From Streptomyces sp. NRRL S-350 (GTDB taxonomy: Bacteria > Actinomycetota > Actinomycetes > Streptomycetales > Streptomycetaceae), in contig NZ_JOHO01000003.1 in assembly GCF_000719705.1 (NCBI RefSeq), positions 62,001 through 126,000 of the forward strand: a DNA stretch of 64,000 nucleotides, written 5' to 3'. Below the pieces are notes generated by a model. The model was not told where the DNA came from. It was given only the letters and a program-made list of their open reading frames with translations, and searched no databases. Of this stretch, positions 16,638 through 46,811 are shown one piece after another. Numbering within the stretch: the first letter of the stretch is position 1; every line of letters begins with the position of its first letter. Position numbers and translations under genes: made by a program.

Positions 16638-16869
16638 GTTGTTCCTCCGATTTCTGCCCGACGGAAGGGGAATGTCGGGAGTCGGGCGAGCACGAATATC
16701 GCCCGAAGGGTTCAGGGATTGCCGTGATTGTCACTCGGGTGGCGCACACCGGCGTGTTCCGCCCATGGCTCGGGCGTGGACGCAGCCGCCGATTTGCGGC
16801 GCCTCTCGGAACGATTCCCGCACGGCCGGGAAAGGCTCTGGCGAAGGCGCGACCAGGCGGAATTCCCGG

Positions 16870-16977
16870 TCAGGCGTGCCGACGGGGATTGCCGGACGCC
16901 GCGTTCGTGAGGCCCGCCACGCCGATCGAGCCGCCGGTGGCCGCGGTGCCGACGACGCCGTGGGCTCGCTTGCGCAT
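16870..16977 (-). pseudogene. Probable decayed chaplin remnant
   Basis: A 35-codon frame starts MRKRAHGVVGTAATGG and ends VAGLTNAASGNPRRHA. The end lines up with the chaplin C-terminus: GLTNAASGN against GLLNPAFGN, with 21 of 27 bases identical to the chaplin at 17207 by eye. The start resembles a chaplin signal peptide n-region. The middle of the chaplin domain and both cysteines are missing, so an internal deletion followed by drift is the simplest reading. It lies between two intact chaplins, as expected for a degraded tandem copy. Confidence 0.4.
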
Positions 16978-17130
16978 GGGCGTACTCGATTCGTGTGTGG
17001 GGGCCGATGGATCGGGTTCCGTGAGGGAGAACGAGGCACGGCGCGCGGGGAAACGGTCCGGCCGAAGCCGATCACCCGAATGCCGACCGGCGACGCCGTT
17101 GCTCCGGATGGGTGACAGTGCGGGCACCGT

Positions 17131-17158
17131 CGCAACCGGTCCGGACGGGTCTCGTTCT
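17131..17158 (+). promoter_or_regulatory. Candidate sigma-BldN promoter for the plus-strand chaplin
   Basis: CGCAAC, 16 bases, CGTTCT lies about 50 bases upstream of the chaplin ATG. Against the recalled CGTAAC-N16-CGTTGA it matches 5 of 6 and 4 of 6 with the correct spacing. Chaplin genes are established sigma-BldN targets. Confidence 0.5.
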
Positions 17159-17206
17159 AGATGTCGCACTCCCCGTGCATCTCTGTTGAACAGTCAGGAG
17201 GCTCGC

Positions 17207-17446
17207 ATGAGCATCAAGAAGACCGCCGCTGTCGGTGCGGCCGTGGTGGGCATCGTGGCCGCCGGTGCCGGCACCGCGATGGCCAGCGCCGGCGCCGAGG
17301 GTGTTGCCGCCGGTTCCCCCGGTGTCATCTCGGGCAACCAGATTCAGATCCCGGTGCACATCCCGGTCAACGCCTGCGGCAACACCGTCGACATCATCGG
17401 CCTGCTGAACCCGGCGTTCGGCAACCACTGCGTCAACGCGGGCTGA
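17207..17446 (+). CDS. Short chaplin
   Basis: This 79-residue chaplin has a signal peptide (MSIKKTAAVGAAVVGIVAAG, cleavage near TAMAS) and the domain GAEGVAAGSPGVISGNQIQI, PVHIPVNACGNTVDIIGLLN, PAFGNHCVNAG, with both cysteines. CAGGAG lies 6 bases before the ATG at 17207, which sets the start against longer frames. It diverges from the chaplin pair on the other strand and ends in a strong terminator, so it is transcribed alone. Confidence 0.95.
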   Translation: MSIKKTAAVGAAVVGIVAAGAGTAMASAGAEGVAAGSPGVISGNQIQIPVHIPVNACGNTVDIIGLLNPAFGNHCVNAG

Positions 17447-17470
17447 GACCGCACCCGGTTCGGCCGGTGC

Positions 17471-17523
17471 GAGCCGCCGTTCCGTGCTTCCCTCCTGGGG
17501 CGCGGAACGGCGGCTCTTTTTTC
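17471..17523 (+). terminator. Rho-independent terminator after the chaplin
   Basis: A perfect 14-bp stem (17471-17484 with 17503-17516) with an 18-base loop is followed by seven Ts. This is one of only two clear stem-plus-U-tract terminators in the window. Confidence 0.9.
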
Positions 17524-17698
17524 TGTGCCCGCGCGTTCCCGTGGCCGCGCGGCCGCACGGAGTGCTGTCGGACGTCTTGTTGGACTACTTGTCAGTACCT
17601 AGAATCCGAGTCCTGCTCACCTTCCTGCTCCTCCCCTTGGTCCGCGCCGCTCGGCGCCCCCCGGCCGGGCGGTTCCCCACCCCCGCAAGGAGTCGCGT

Positions 17699-19333
17699 GT
17701 GACCAGGTTCCGAACACCGGCCGTGCTGCTCGCCATCGGCGCCCTCGTCGCCACCCTCGGTCTGACCGGCGCACCCGCCGCCCTCGCCGACCCCGCCCCG
17801 GCGCCCGCCGCCACCCGCCCGGCCGCGGTCGTCGCCCTCGGCGACAGCGCCATCTCCGGAGAGGGCGCGGGCACCGACACCGGCGACGGCTACTTCCCGG
17901 AGACCGACAGCCCCACCAACTACTGCCACCGGCACCCCAAGTCGGAGATCTTCGTCTCCGACATCCCCGGCGTCACCCCCATCGACCTCGCCTGCTCCGG
18001 CGCCCAGACCGGCGACCTGGTCAGCGACCCGGAACTGGCCAGGATCACCGGACCGGGCAGCGGCGACTTCGGCGAGCCCAAGCAGGACGTCGAACTCGCC
18101 GGCACCGCGGCCAAGTACGACGTCAAACTCGTCGTCGTGACGATCGGCGCCAACGACGACTTCGACTTCAGCGGCGTCATGATGCACTGCCTGGCGCAGT
18201 ACTTCCCCATCCCCAAGGACCAGGGCTGCCGCGACACCATCGGCAGCGACGAGATCGTCCGACGGGCCAAGGCCGTCCAGCCCAAGGTGGTCGCCGCACT
18301 GCAGAACATCCGGCAGACCATGCGCAAGGCCGGCTACGCCGACTCGTCCTACCAGCTGGTCTACCAGTCGTACTTCAACCCGATCACCCCGGACATCCGG
18401 CGCAACGACTACCTCGGCAAGATCGCCGACGGCTGTCCGGCCTTCCCCGAGGACCTCGCCTGGGGCCACAACTGGGTCGTGCCGACCTTCAGCGACGCGC
18501 TGCGCGGCGCGGCCGAGCAGGTGCCCGGCGTCCGCTACCTCGACCAGCGGCGGGTCGCCTTCGGGCACGAGGTCTGCGCGGAGTGGACCAGCTCCCCGTA
18601 CGAGTACAGCAACGGGGACGTCATCAACCTCTCCGAGTGGGCGCGCAACGGCTGCGACTCGCAGATCGGCATCCCCGGCCTGTGCATGAACATGGTCCGC
18701 CAGTCCTACCACCTGCGGGTGGCCGGCTACCGGGGAGAGGGCGTCTGCCTCGGACAGTTCTACGCCCGGCCCGAACTGACCCAGGCCTACTGCACGCTCA
18801 ACCAGCAGAACACCACGTCCATCCAGCCGCTCACCCCCGGCAAGCCGTTCCCCGACACCCCGGAGGACGGCTCCTGGTACCAGCTCACCAACGCGGCCAC
18901 CGGCAACGCCCTCGACCTCACCGGCGGCGGCACCTACGGCGACTCCGCCGACGGCCGGGCCGCCATCACCTATCCGGCCACCGGCGGCCTCAACCAGTCC
19001 TTCGTCCTGGAGGCCAAGGCCGGCGGCAGCTACGAGCTCGACTTCAGCGGCAACCGCGACATGTGCCTGGACGCCAACGCCGCCTCCACCGCCCCCGGCA
19101 CCCGGATCCAGCAGTGGGGCTGCACCGGCGGCGGCAACCAGCACTGGATGTTCGAGCCGGCCGGCGACGGCCGCTACAAGATCGCCGACTCCCAGGACCG
19201 GAACAAGGTCCTCTCCGCCGCCGGCCCCGCCGACGCCAAGGGCAACCCGTCCGTCGTGCTCGCCGCCGACACCGGGGCCGCCGAACAGCTCTGGCAGCTC
19301 ACCAAGCTCGGCATCGTCTACGTCAAGGGCTGA
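17699..19333 (+). CDS. Secreted SGNH/GDSL esterase with C-terminal ricin-type lectin domain
   Basis: This 544-residue exported hydrolase probably cleaves ester bonds in lipids or polysaccharides outside the cell. A signal peptide (RTPAVLLAIGALVATLGLTG, cleavage after ALA) is followed by the SGNH core: VALGDSAISGEG with the catalytic Ser, SGAQTGD, TIGANDDFDF, and a His in SYHLRVAGYRGEG. The catalytic part contains many cysteines, as expected for a secreted enzyme. Residues about 395-540 form a ricin-B-like trefoil (WYQLTNAATGNALDL, GTRIQQWGCTGGGNQHW) that may bind carbohydrate. AAGGAG before the GTG at 17699 sets the start. The 3' end overlaps the converging DUF4291 gene by 16 bases. Confidence 0.88.
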   Translation: MTRFRTPAVLLAIGALVATLGLTGAPAALADPAPAPAATRPAAVVALGDSAISGEGAGTDTGDGYFPETDSPTNYCHRHPKSEIFVSDIPGVTPIDLACSGAQTGDLVSDPELARITGPGSGDFGEPKQDVELAGTAAKYDVKLVVVTIGANDDFDFSGVMMHCLAQYFPIPKDQGCRDTIGSDEIVRRAKAVQPKVVAALQNIRQTMRKAGYADSSYQLVYQSYFNPITPDIRRNDYLGKIADGCPAFPEDLAWGHNWVVPTFSDALRGAAEQVPGVRYLDQRRVAFGHEVCAEWTSSPYEYSNGDVINLSEWARNGCDSQIGIPGLCMNMVRQSYHLRVAGYRGEGVCLGQFYARPELTQAYCTLNQQNTTSIQPLTPGKPFPDTPEDGSWYQLTNAATGNALDLTGGGTYGDSADGRAAITYPATGGLNQSFVLEAKAGGSYELDFSGNRDMCLDANAASTAPGTRIQQWGCTGGGNQHWMFEPAGDGRYKIADSQDRNKVLSAAGPADAKGNPSVVLAADTGAAEQLWQLTKLGIVYVKG

Positions 19334-19956
19334 TCACCGGCCCCGCCCGGCCCCACCGCCCGACCCGTCGCCGCCCCCAACCGGGCGGCGACGGCCGCGT
19401 CCAGCGGGTACGCCGTCTCGACGGGCAGCAACGCCGGATCCCGCTCCACCCGCACCCGCCCCGCCAACGCGGTGACGTCCGTGATCCGCCGGATCCACTC
19501 GTCCGCGTACCGCCGCACCGCCTCGCCGCGCAGCCCGACCTGGACCGCCCGGCGCTCCAGGGGCCGCAGGCCCAGATCCCGATCCGGATCCCACTGCACC
19601 CGCACCGGGCTCTGCCGCAGCTCCCGTTTCCACGCCGCCTGCGAGTCGTGCACCCGGCCGGTGTAGGCGCTCAGCACCGCCCGCTCCAGCGCCCAGTCGA
19701 AGCCCTCCCGGCTGATCTCCAGCGCGAGCACCCGCTCCTGCCCCGCCCCGCGCCCCCAGTCGCTGCGGTGCATCATCCACAGGAACGACGGCTTGATCCA
19801 GGTCATCCGGTCGCGCGCGAACGCCTCCGGGAACCGGCCCTCGGCTGCCGCCGGTTCGGCGATCCCGGGCGGGAAGGCCTGGTAGACGGTGACCGTGTCG
19901 GCGGTGTGCGCGGCCCGGACGAGGCGCGTCGGGGAGGTGTTCGGCATGCGCGGCAT
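19318..19956 (-). CDS. DUF4291 family protein
   Basis: The 212-residue protein carries the hallmarks of DUF4291: VTVYQAFPPGIAE, RMTWIKPSFLWMMHRSDWG, ERVLALEISREGFDWAL and QWDPDRDL. The family has no established function that I know of. The Met at 19956 was chosen, with another at 19947. Neither has a strong ribosome site. It converges with and overlaps the end of the esterase gene and diverges from the PIG-V-like gene. Confidence 0.8.
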   Translation of the reverse strand: MPRMPNTSPTRLVRAAHTADTVTVYQAFPPGIAEPAAAEGRFPEAFARDRMTWIKPSFLWMMHRSDWGRGAGQERVLALEISREGFDWALERAVLSAYTGRVHDSQAAWKRELRQSPVRVQWDPDRDLGLRPLERRAVQVGLRGEAVRRYADEWIRRITDVTALAGRVRVERDPALLPVETAYPLDAAVAARLGAATGRAVGPGGAGDQPLT

Positions 19957-20104
19957 CGTCGCGGGCGCAGGCGTCCGGGCGCCAGGGGATTTCCGTCCGG
20001 GCGGGGGTCGGTCGGGGGGCCGGGGGCGTGCCGTAGGCTCACGGGAAAATCGTTGCGCCGGAGCCGCGCGGAACCATGAGCGGGGCGGGGAGTACCCAGA
20101 GCAG

Positions 20105-21385
20105 ATGAGCACGGCATCGAGCACCGAGTCGTCCAGCACCGAGCCGGAGGCGCCCGCCGCGGCGACGGCCGGGCCGTCCGAGGAACGGGCGGGCCGGGCA
20201 CCCGGGCGTCTCGGGGCGCTGGTGGACCGCTTCGCGCCCGCCCTGGGCGCCTACGCGGTGGTCAAGGCCATCGGCCTGACCGTCTTCCTGCTGCTGCTGT
20301 CGCACACCGGCGACTACCTGAAGAAGCAGCCGGGCCGCGGCGGCGGCGCCAACCCCTGGGACGTGCTGGGCACCTGGGACGGCGTCTGGTACCAGCGGAT
20401 CGCCGAGAACGGGTACGACCCGCAGCTGATCCCGCTGCACGGCTTCCCGCTCGCCACCTACTACGAGAACTCGGCGGCCTTCTTCCCGCTCTACCCGTGG
20501 CTGATGCGGCTGGTCGGCGCGGGCACCGGGCTCGGGCCGTACGGCTCGGGGATAGCGGTCTCGGTGCTCGCGTCGCTGGTCGCGGCGGCCGGGATCTTCG
20601 CGATCGCGGAGCGGCTCGGCGGCTTCCGGGCGGGCGTGATCGCGGCGGTCGTCTGGGGCCTCTTCCCGGGTTCCGGGGTGGAGTGGGCGGTCTACTCGGA
20701 CTCGCTGTTCGTCGCGCTGTCCGCCTGGGCCTGCTACTGCGTGATGACCCGCCGCTGGCTCGCCGCGGGCCTGCTGGCGCTGGTGGCGGGCCTCAACCGG
20801 CCGACCGCCGCCGCGCTGATCGCCGCCGTGTCGATCGCCGCGCTGGTGGCGCTGGTCCGCCGGACCGACGGCGTGGCCCGCCCGCTGACCGCGATGCTGA
20901 TCACTCCGTGGGGCCTGATCGGCTACGTCGCCTGGGTCGGCTGGAGGATGGGCGACTGGGGCGGCTACTTCAAGCTCCAGCGGGGCGCGTGGAACCGCTA
21001 CTTCGACGGCGGTGCCTCCACCGTCCGCACCGTCATGGACGTGATCACCGGCCACTGGGACTTCTGGCAGTCCAACCCCGTCCCGGACCTGATCGCGATC
21101 GCGCTGCTGCTCACCCTGCCGGGCCTGCTGGTGCTGCTCCGGCGGGTCCGGCCGCCGCTGGTCCTGTGGGTGTACACCGCGCTCACCCTCATGACGGCGC
21201 TGAGCAGCAACCAGATCTTCGGCAACATCTCGCGCTACCTGCTGCCGGCCTTCCCGCTGTTCATCGGCCTGGCGGTGGCGCTGCGCCGGGTGCGGACCTC
21301 CTCGCTGGTCGGGCTGTTCGCGATGCCCGTCCTCGCGGCCGGCTGGTACGCGGGCTATGCGCTGTTCGAGTTGGGCATCCCGTAG
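20105..21385 (+). CDS. PIG-V-like integral membrane mannosyltransferase
   Basis: The 426-residue protein has about nine or ten hydrophobic segments starting near residue 45. The early luminal loop carries WDGVWYQRIAENGYD, which with the later AAFFPLYPWLMRL is the signature of the PIG-V/GPI mannosyltransferase-2-like family that uses polyprenyl-phosphate mannose in actinomycetes. The first 40 residues are Ser/Glu/Pro-rich and cytoplasmic. Its acceptor is unknown. It lies outside the likely peptide operon, separated by the MarR gene and a pseudogene, so a role in peptide mannosylation is possible but not indicated. Confidence 0.75.
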   Translation: MSTASSTESSSTEPEAPAAATAGPSEERAGRAPGRLGALVDRFAPALGAYAVVKAIGLTVFLLLLSHTGDYLKKQPGRGGGANPWDVLGTWDGVWYQRIAENGYDPQLIPLHGFPLATYYENSAAFFPLYPWLMRLVGAGTGLGPYGSGIAVSVLASLVAAAGIFAIAERLGGFRAGVIAAVVWGLFPGSGVEWAVYSDSLFVALSAWACYCVMTRRWLAAGLLALVAGLNRPTAAALIAAVSIAALVALVRRTDGVARPLTAMLITPWGLIGYVAWVGWRMGDWGGYFKLQRGAWNRYFDGGASTVRTVMDVITGHWDFWQSNPVPDLIAIALLLTLPGLLVLLRRVRPPLVLWVYTALTLMTALSSNQIFGNISRYLLPAFPLFIGLAVALRRVRTSSLVGLFAMPVLAAGWYAGYALFELGIP

Positions 21386-21448
21386 ACGCGGGGTTGGTTG
21401 GCAACGGGATCATCCGGCAGCGGACGGGCCGTTGCTAGTGTCGGACGT

Positions 21449-21937
21449 ATGACCACGACCCCGCCCGTGCGCCGGATCCGTGACATCTCCGGCCTGCTGG
21501 ACCACGCGAGCCACGTGCTGGCGACGCGGATGGCGGCCGCCTTCACCGAACTCGGGATCACCCCCCGCGCGTACTCGGTGCTGTTCCACGCCCAGGAGGC
21601 CGAGCGCACCCAGATCCAGCTGGCCGAGCTGGCGGACCTGGACAAGACCACCATGGTGGTCACCGTCGACGAGCTGGAGAAGGCGGGCCTGGCCGAGCGC
21701 CGCCCGTCCGCGACCGACCGCCGGGCCCGGATCGTCACGGTCACCGAGGCGGGTGCGCGCGCCGTGGTGCAGGGCACCGCGATCGCCGACCGGGTGCACC
21801 GCGAACTGCTGGAGGCGCTGCCGCAGCCCGAGCGCGAGGTGTTCGTCTCGGCGCTGACGCGCCTGGTGGGCGGCCACCTCGCGGAGCCCGCGGAGAGCGA
21901 ACGCACGGTCCGCCGGCCCCGGCGCTCCCGGGGCTGA
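21449..21937 (+). CDS. MarR-family transcriptional regulator
   Basis: This 162-residue winged-helix protein has the MarR pattern: GLLDHASHVLATRMAAAF, ITPRAYSVLFHAQEAE, QLAELADLDKTTMVVTVDEL (recognition helix) and the wing AERRPSATDRRARIVTVTEAG. No ribosome site is visible. Instead TAGTGT (21436-21441) lies exactly 7 bases before the ATG, so the mRNA is probably leaderless. The ligand and targets are unknown; the neighbouring membrane mannosyltransferase or the peptide genes are possible targets. Confidence 0.88.
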   Translation: MTTTPPVRRIRDISGLLDHASHVLATRMAAAFTELGITPRAYSVLFHAQEAERTQIQLAELADLDKTTMVVTVDELEKAGLAERRPSATDRRARIVTVTEAGARAVVQGTAIADRVHRELLEALPQPEREVFVSALTRLVGGHLAEPAESERTVRRPRRSRG

Positions 21938-21964
21938 ACCACCCCGGCCACGGCGGGAGGCCGG

Positions 21965-22847
21965 TCAGGACGGGGCCTTGAGCGGGAGGACGGCGCGGAT
22001 CCGGAAGCCGCCGCCGGGGCGGGGGCCCACGTCGAGGCTGCCGCTGACCATGCCGACCCGCTCGCGCATGCCGCCGGTAGACGGTCAGTTCGACGCCGCG
22101 CGGCAGGTCCCGCGGGTGCCCGGAGGTCGCGTAGTCCACCTGCAGCGCGCCCAGTGCCTCGCCGGCTTGTCGGGGGGAGTCGTCGAGGACGTGGGCGGCG
22201 CCGTCCGCCTGGACGACCATCACCGAGACCTTGTGGGCGACGACGTCATGCAGCTCGCGGGCGATCCGGGCGCGTTCGGCGGCGACCGCGACCTTGGCCC
22301 GGGCGTCCCGCTCGCGCTCCAGCCGGGCCGCGCGGTCCTCCAGCTCGCTCAGGTAGGCGCGGCGCACCCTCGCCAGCCGGCCCGACGCCCAGCACAGGAC
22401 GAACGGGGAGGCCAGGAACCCGGAGAGCAGGACCGTCCGCAGCACGCCGCCCGTCGGCCCGCCGGGATCGAAGCGCAGCACGGCCAGCGGGCCGGCCAGG
22501 GCGCCGCCGGCCAGCGCGAGCCGGAGGGCCCAGACCGGGCCGTACGCGGCGGCGCTGTACGCCAGGACGAGGTAGCCGACGGCCACCGGGCCCGCGGGGA
22601 CGCCGAGCGCGACCTGGCCGACCCCGAGCAGGACGCCGCCGACCGTGGCCGGTCCGGGGGCCCGGAGCCGGACGGCGAGCAGTGCGGGCACCAGGACGGC
22701 CAGCAGGACGGTCGCGGCCGCCCGCCAGGCCGGTTGCGGTCCGGCGAACCGTGCCGCGTGCACCAGGCCGACGGCCGACAGCAGCCCGGCCCAACCGGGG
22801 CTGACCGTCGTCGGGCGGCTGCGCAGCCGGACGTGGAGTCGATGCAC
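21965..22847 (-). pseudogene. Degenerate two-component sensor histidine kinase
   Basis: The N-terminal half is intact: five or six hydrophobic segments, then a HisKA_3 dimerisation helix with ERARIARELHDVVAHKVSVM. After LGAL the frame jumps to VDYATSGHPRDLPRGVELTVYR, which skips roughly 60 residues normally found there. Just after VYR the N-box and G1-box are absent, and sequence resumes in another frame as GMRERVGMVSGSLDVGPRPG, ending FRIRAVLPLKAPS before a stop at 21965. The ATP-binding domain is therefore destroyed by two deletions, one of them frame-breaking. No partner response regulator is next to it. Confidence 0.85.
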
Positions 22848-23080
22848 ATCCTCAGGCTAGGCAGCCGTGCGCGATGCCCAGGTCCGCCGAAAGTCTGAGG
22901 CGGCATCAGCCGCAGGGTGGAGATGGACCCGTCAAAGGGCGCCCGGGAGCAGCTGCTTAGCGGACGAGTCAAACAGGTGGAGCCTCGCTCGGTAGTTCGA
23001 GGAGGATCCGACACGGCTCGTGACGCCCGGCGTCCGGCCTGCCCAAGTGTCCTCAGACCTACCGGTACGTGAGGGTTGTG

Positions 23081-24625
23081 ATGGCTACCACTGGAACAGA
23101 CGAGACACGGCTCTCCGAACGACGGGAAGCCGAGGTCGCCACGTCGGCCGCGGCGACGGCCTGGCGGCCGGTGGCCGCGGTGGCGGCCGGGACGGCGATC
23201 GTACTGCTGCTGTTCATCAATGAATACGGCTACGACGCGGACGAGTTGTACTTCCGAATGCTGGGCGCCCGCGGGCCGGCCTGGGGCTACGTGGACCAGC
23301 CGCCGGCGCTGCCGATGGTGGTCCGGGCGGCCACGCTGCTCCTGGGGGACAGCCTCTGGGCGATCCGCATCCCGGCCGTGCTGTGCGCGGCGGCGGTGGT
23401 GGTGCTCGGGTCGATGATCGCGGTCGAGCTCGGAGCCACCCGGCGGGCGCAGCTGATGACGGCGCTCGGGCTCGGCAGCTCGGTGATGGTGCTGAGCGTC
23501 GGTCACTGGATCCTGACCAGCAGCCTGGACGCGGTGGCCTGGTGCCTGGTGATGCTGTTCGTGCTGCGGGCACTGCTGCGGCGGGACGGCGGCCGGTGGT
23601 GGCTCTGGGCCGGTGTGGTGTGCGGTGTGGCGCTGTACGCCAAGTACATGGTGCTGCTGCTGCCGGTGTCGCTGCTGCTCGGCCTGGCCCTGGTCGGGCC
23701 CCGGCAGGTCTTCCGCGACCGACGGCTCTACCTGGGAATGGCGCTGACACTGGTGATCGGGGCGCCGAACCTGATCTACCAGATCACCCACGACTTCCCG
23801 CAGATCCAGATGGCGCACGCGCTGGGCGCCAGCGACGGCTCGGCGAACCGCTCGCTGTTCGTGTCGAACCTGCTGCTGCTGCTCGGCCCGGGCCTGGCGG
23901 TGTTCTGGATCGCCGGCCTGATCGGGCTGTTCCGCAAGCGGGAGTGGCGTCCGGTGCGGGCGGTGGGGGTCGGCTACCTGTTGGCGACGGTCGCCGCGCT
24001 GATGATCGAGGGCGGCCGGCCGGACTACACCGGCGGGTTCCTGATCGCGCTGTTCGCGGCCGGGGCGATCCGGGCCGACCGCTGGATCGCTCGCGGCCGG
24101 CGGCGGCTGCCGGTGGTGGCGGTCGGACTGGTGCTGACCGCGCTGGCCCAGTTGCTGCTGACGCTGCCGCTGGTCCCCCAGAAGTCGCTGCACCGGGCGG
24201 CGTTCAACAGCATGGCCCTGGAGACGGTCGGCTGGCCGACCACGGTGGCCCAGGTGGCGGCGGTGTACGACGGACTGCCGCCCGAGGAGAAGGCCCGCGC
24301 GGTGCTGCTGGCGGGCAACTTCGGCGAGGCCGGCGCCCTGGACCGCTTCGGCGGGAAGTACCGCCTGCCCGAGGTCTACAGCGGGCACAACGAGCTCCAC
24401 AACTGGGGACCGCCGCCCGACTCCGCGGACGTCGTGGTCGCCGTGGGGGTCGACCAGGCCCGGCTCACCGCCGACTTCGAACGGTGCGTGGCCGCCGCCC
24501 CGCTCGACAACGGGCTCGGCGTCAACAATCCGGAGCAGGGCCGGCAGATCTCGGTCTGCCGGGGGCCGCGCGCGCCGTGGAAGACGCTGTGGCCCGCGTA
24601 CCGCCACCTCGGCGCGTACGAGTGA
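23081..24625 (+). CDS. GT39-family polyprenyl-phosphate sugar transferase
   Basis: This 514-residue integral membrane protein of the ArnT/PMT type transfers a sugar from a polyprenyl phosphate outside the membrane. The first extracytoplasmic loop has [12 protein letters not shown] with the conserved acidic pair, followed by [10 protein letters not shown], the streptomycete GT39 signature. About ten membrane segments follow, then a soluble C-terminal domain. GAGGG 5 bases before the ATG at 23081 sets the start. It ends 67 bases before the first synthetase gene and may open the peptide operon. Mannopeptimycin clusters carry comparable mannosyltransferases, so peptide glycosylation is a reasonable guess. 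Confidence 0.8.
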   Translation: MATTGTDETRLSERREAEVATSAAATAWRPVAAVAAGTAIVLLLFINEYGYDADELYFRMLGARGPAWGYVDQPPALPMVVRAATLLLGDSLWAIRIPAVLCAAAVVVLGSMIAVELGATRRAQLMTALGLGSSVMVLSVGHWILTSSLDAVAWCLVMLFVLRALLRRDGGRWWLWAGVVCGVALYAKYMVLLLPVSLLLGLALVGPRQVFRDRRLYLGMALTLVIGAPNLIYQITHDFPQIQMAHALGASDGSANRSLFVSNLLLLLGPGLAVFWIAGLIGLFRKREWRPVRAVGVGYLLATVAALMIEGGRPDYTGGFLIALFAAGAIRADRWIARGRRRLPVVAVGLVLTALAQLLLTLPLVPQKSLHRAAFNSMALETVGWPTTVAQVAAVYDGLPPEEKARAVLLAGNFGEAGALDRFGGKYRLPEVYSGHNELHNWGPPPDSADVVVAVGVDQARLTADFERCVAAAPLDNGLGVNNPEQGRQISVCRGPRAPWKTLWPAYRHLGAYE

Positions 24626-24692
24626 CGGGCCGAGGACGCCCGTGAGTCGCAGCCCCGCAGAGCAGGCCGAAGGCCGAGGAGGAGTAGTTCCG

Positions 24693-46647
<21,955 letters not shown>

Positions 46648-46649
46648 CC

Positions 46650-46811
46650 ATGAACGACCAAGCGACCATGAATGGCCGGGTGGCGATGAACGACCAGGCG
46701 ACGATGAACGACCAGGCGCCCGTGAACGGCCGGGCTCCCGTGGACGACCAGGCGCCCGTGAACGGCCGGGCTCCCGTGAACGGCCGGGCGCCCGTGGACG
46801 GCGAGCACCGG
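46650..46811 (+). repeat. 18-base tandem repeat at the 5' end of the thioesterase gene
   Basis: Nine consecutive 18-base units encode six-residue blocks: MNDQAT, MNGRVA, MNDQAT, MNDQAP, VNGRAP, VDDQAP, VNGRAP, VNGRAP and a degenerate VDGEHR. The first four begin with ATG and the last five with GTG, so every unit opens with a potential start codon. The array probably arose by slipped-strand expansion and lies before the conserved domain. Confidence 0.9.

Larger units (their letters stand above)
16638..17206. other. Intergenic region between divergent chaplin genes
   Basis: These 569 bases separate two divergent intact chaplin genes. They contain the promoters of both, the probable chaplin remnant at 16870-16977, and otherwise nothing I can assign. 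An open frame runs through from 16724 into the downstream chaplin, but its extra N-terminus shows no conserved feature. Confidence 0.5.

Noticed and set aside
16689..16715. sigma-BldN-like promoter for the minus-strand chaplin pair (CTGAAC-N15-CGTGCT)
   Set aside because: Spacing and both boxes deviate too much from the pattern seen at the other three sites to list it as a feature.
16724..17206. N-terminal extension of the plus-strand chaplin
   Set aside because: The signal peptide begins at 17207 right after CAGGAG. The extension has no conserved feature and covers the candidate promoter.
17484..17702. Small ORF between the chaplin and the esterase
   Set aside because: It begins inside the terminator stem-loop and has no ribosome site or recognisable feature.
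17161..20079. A 972-codon plus-strand frame across the chaplin and esterase genes
   Set aside because: It is Arg/Pro/His-rich shadow sequence in the +2 frame. The chaplin and the esterase are clear in their own frames, with ribosome sites and signal peptides.
20105..21385. Including the PIG-V-like mannosyltransferase in the peptide cluster
   Set aside because: It is separated by a MarR gene and a broken kinase and is a common streptomycete gene. There is no sequence evidence of co-regulation.
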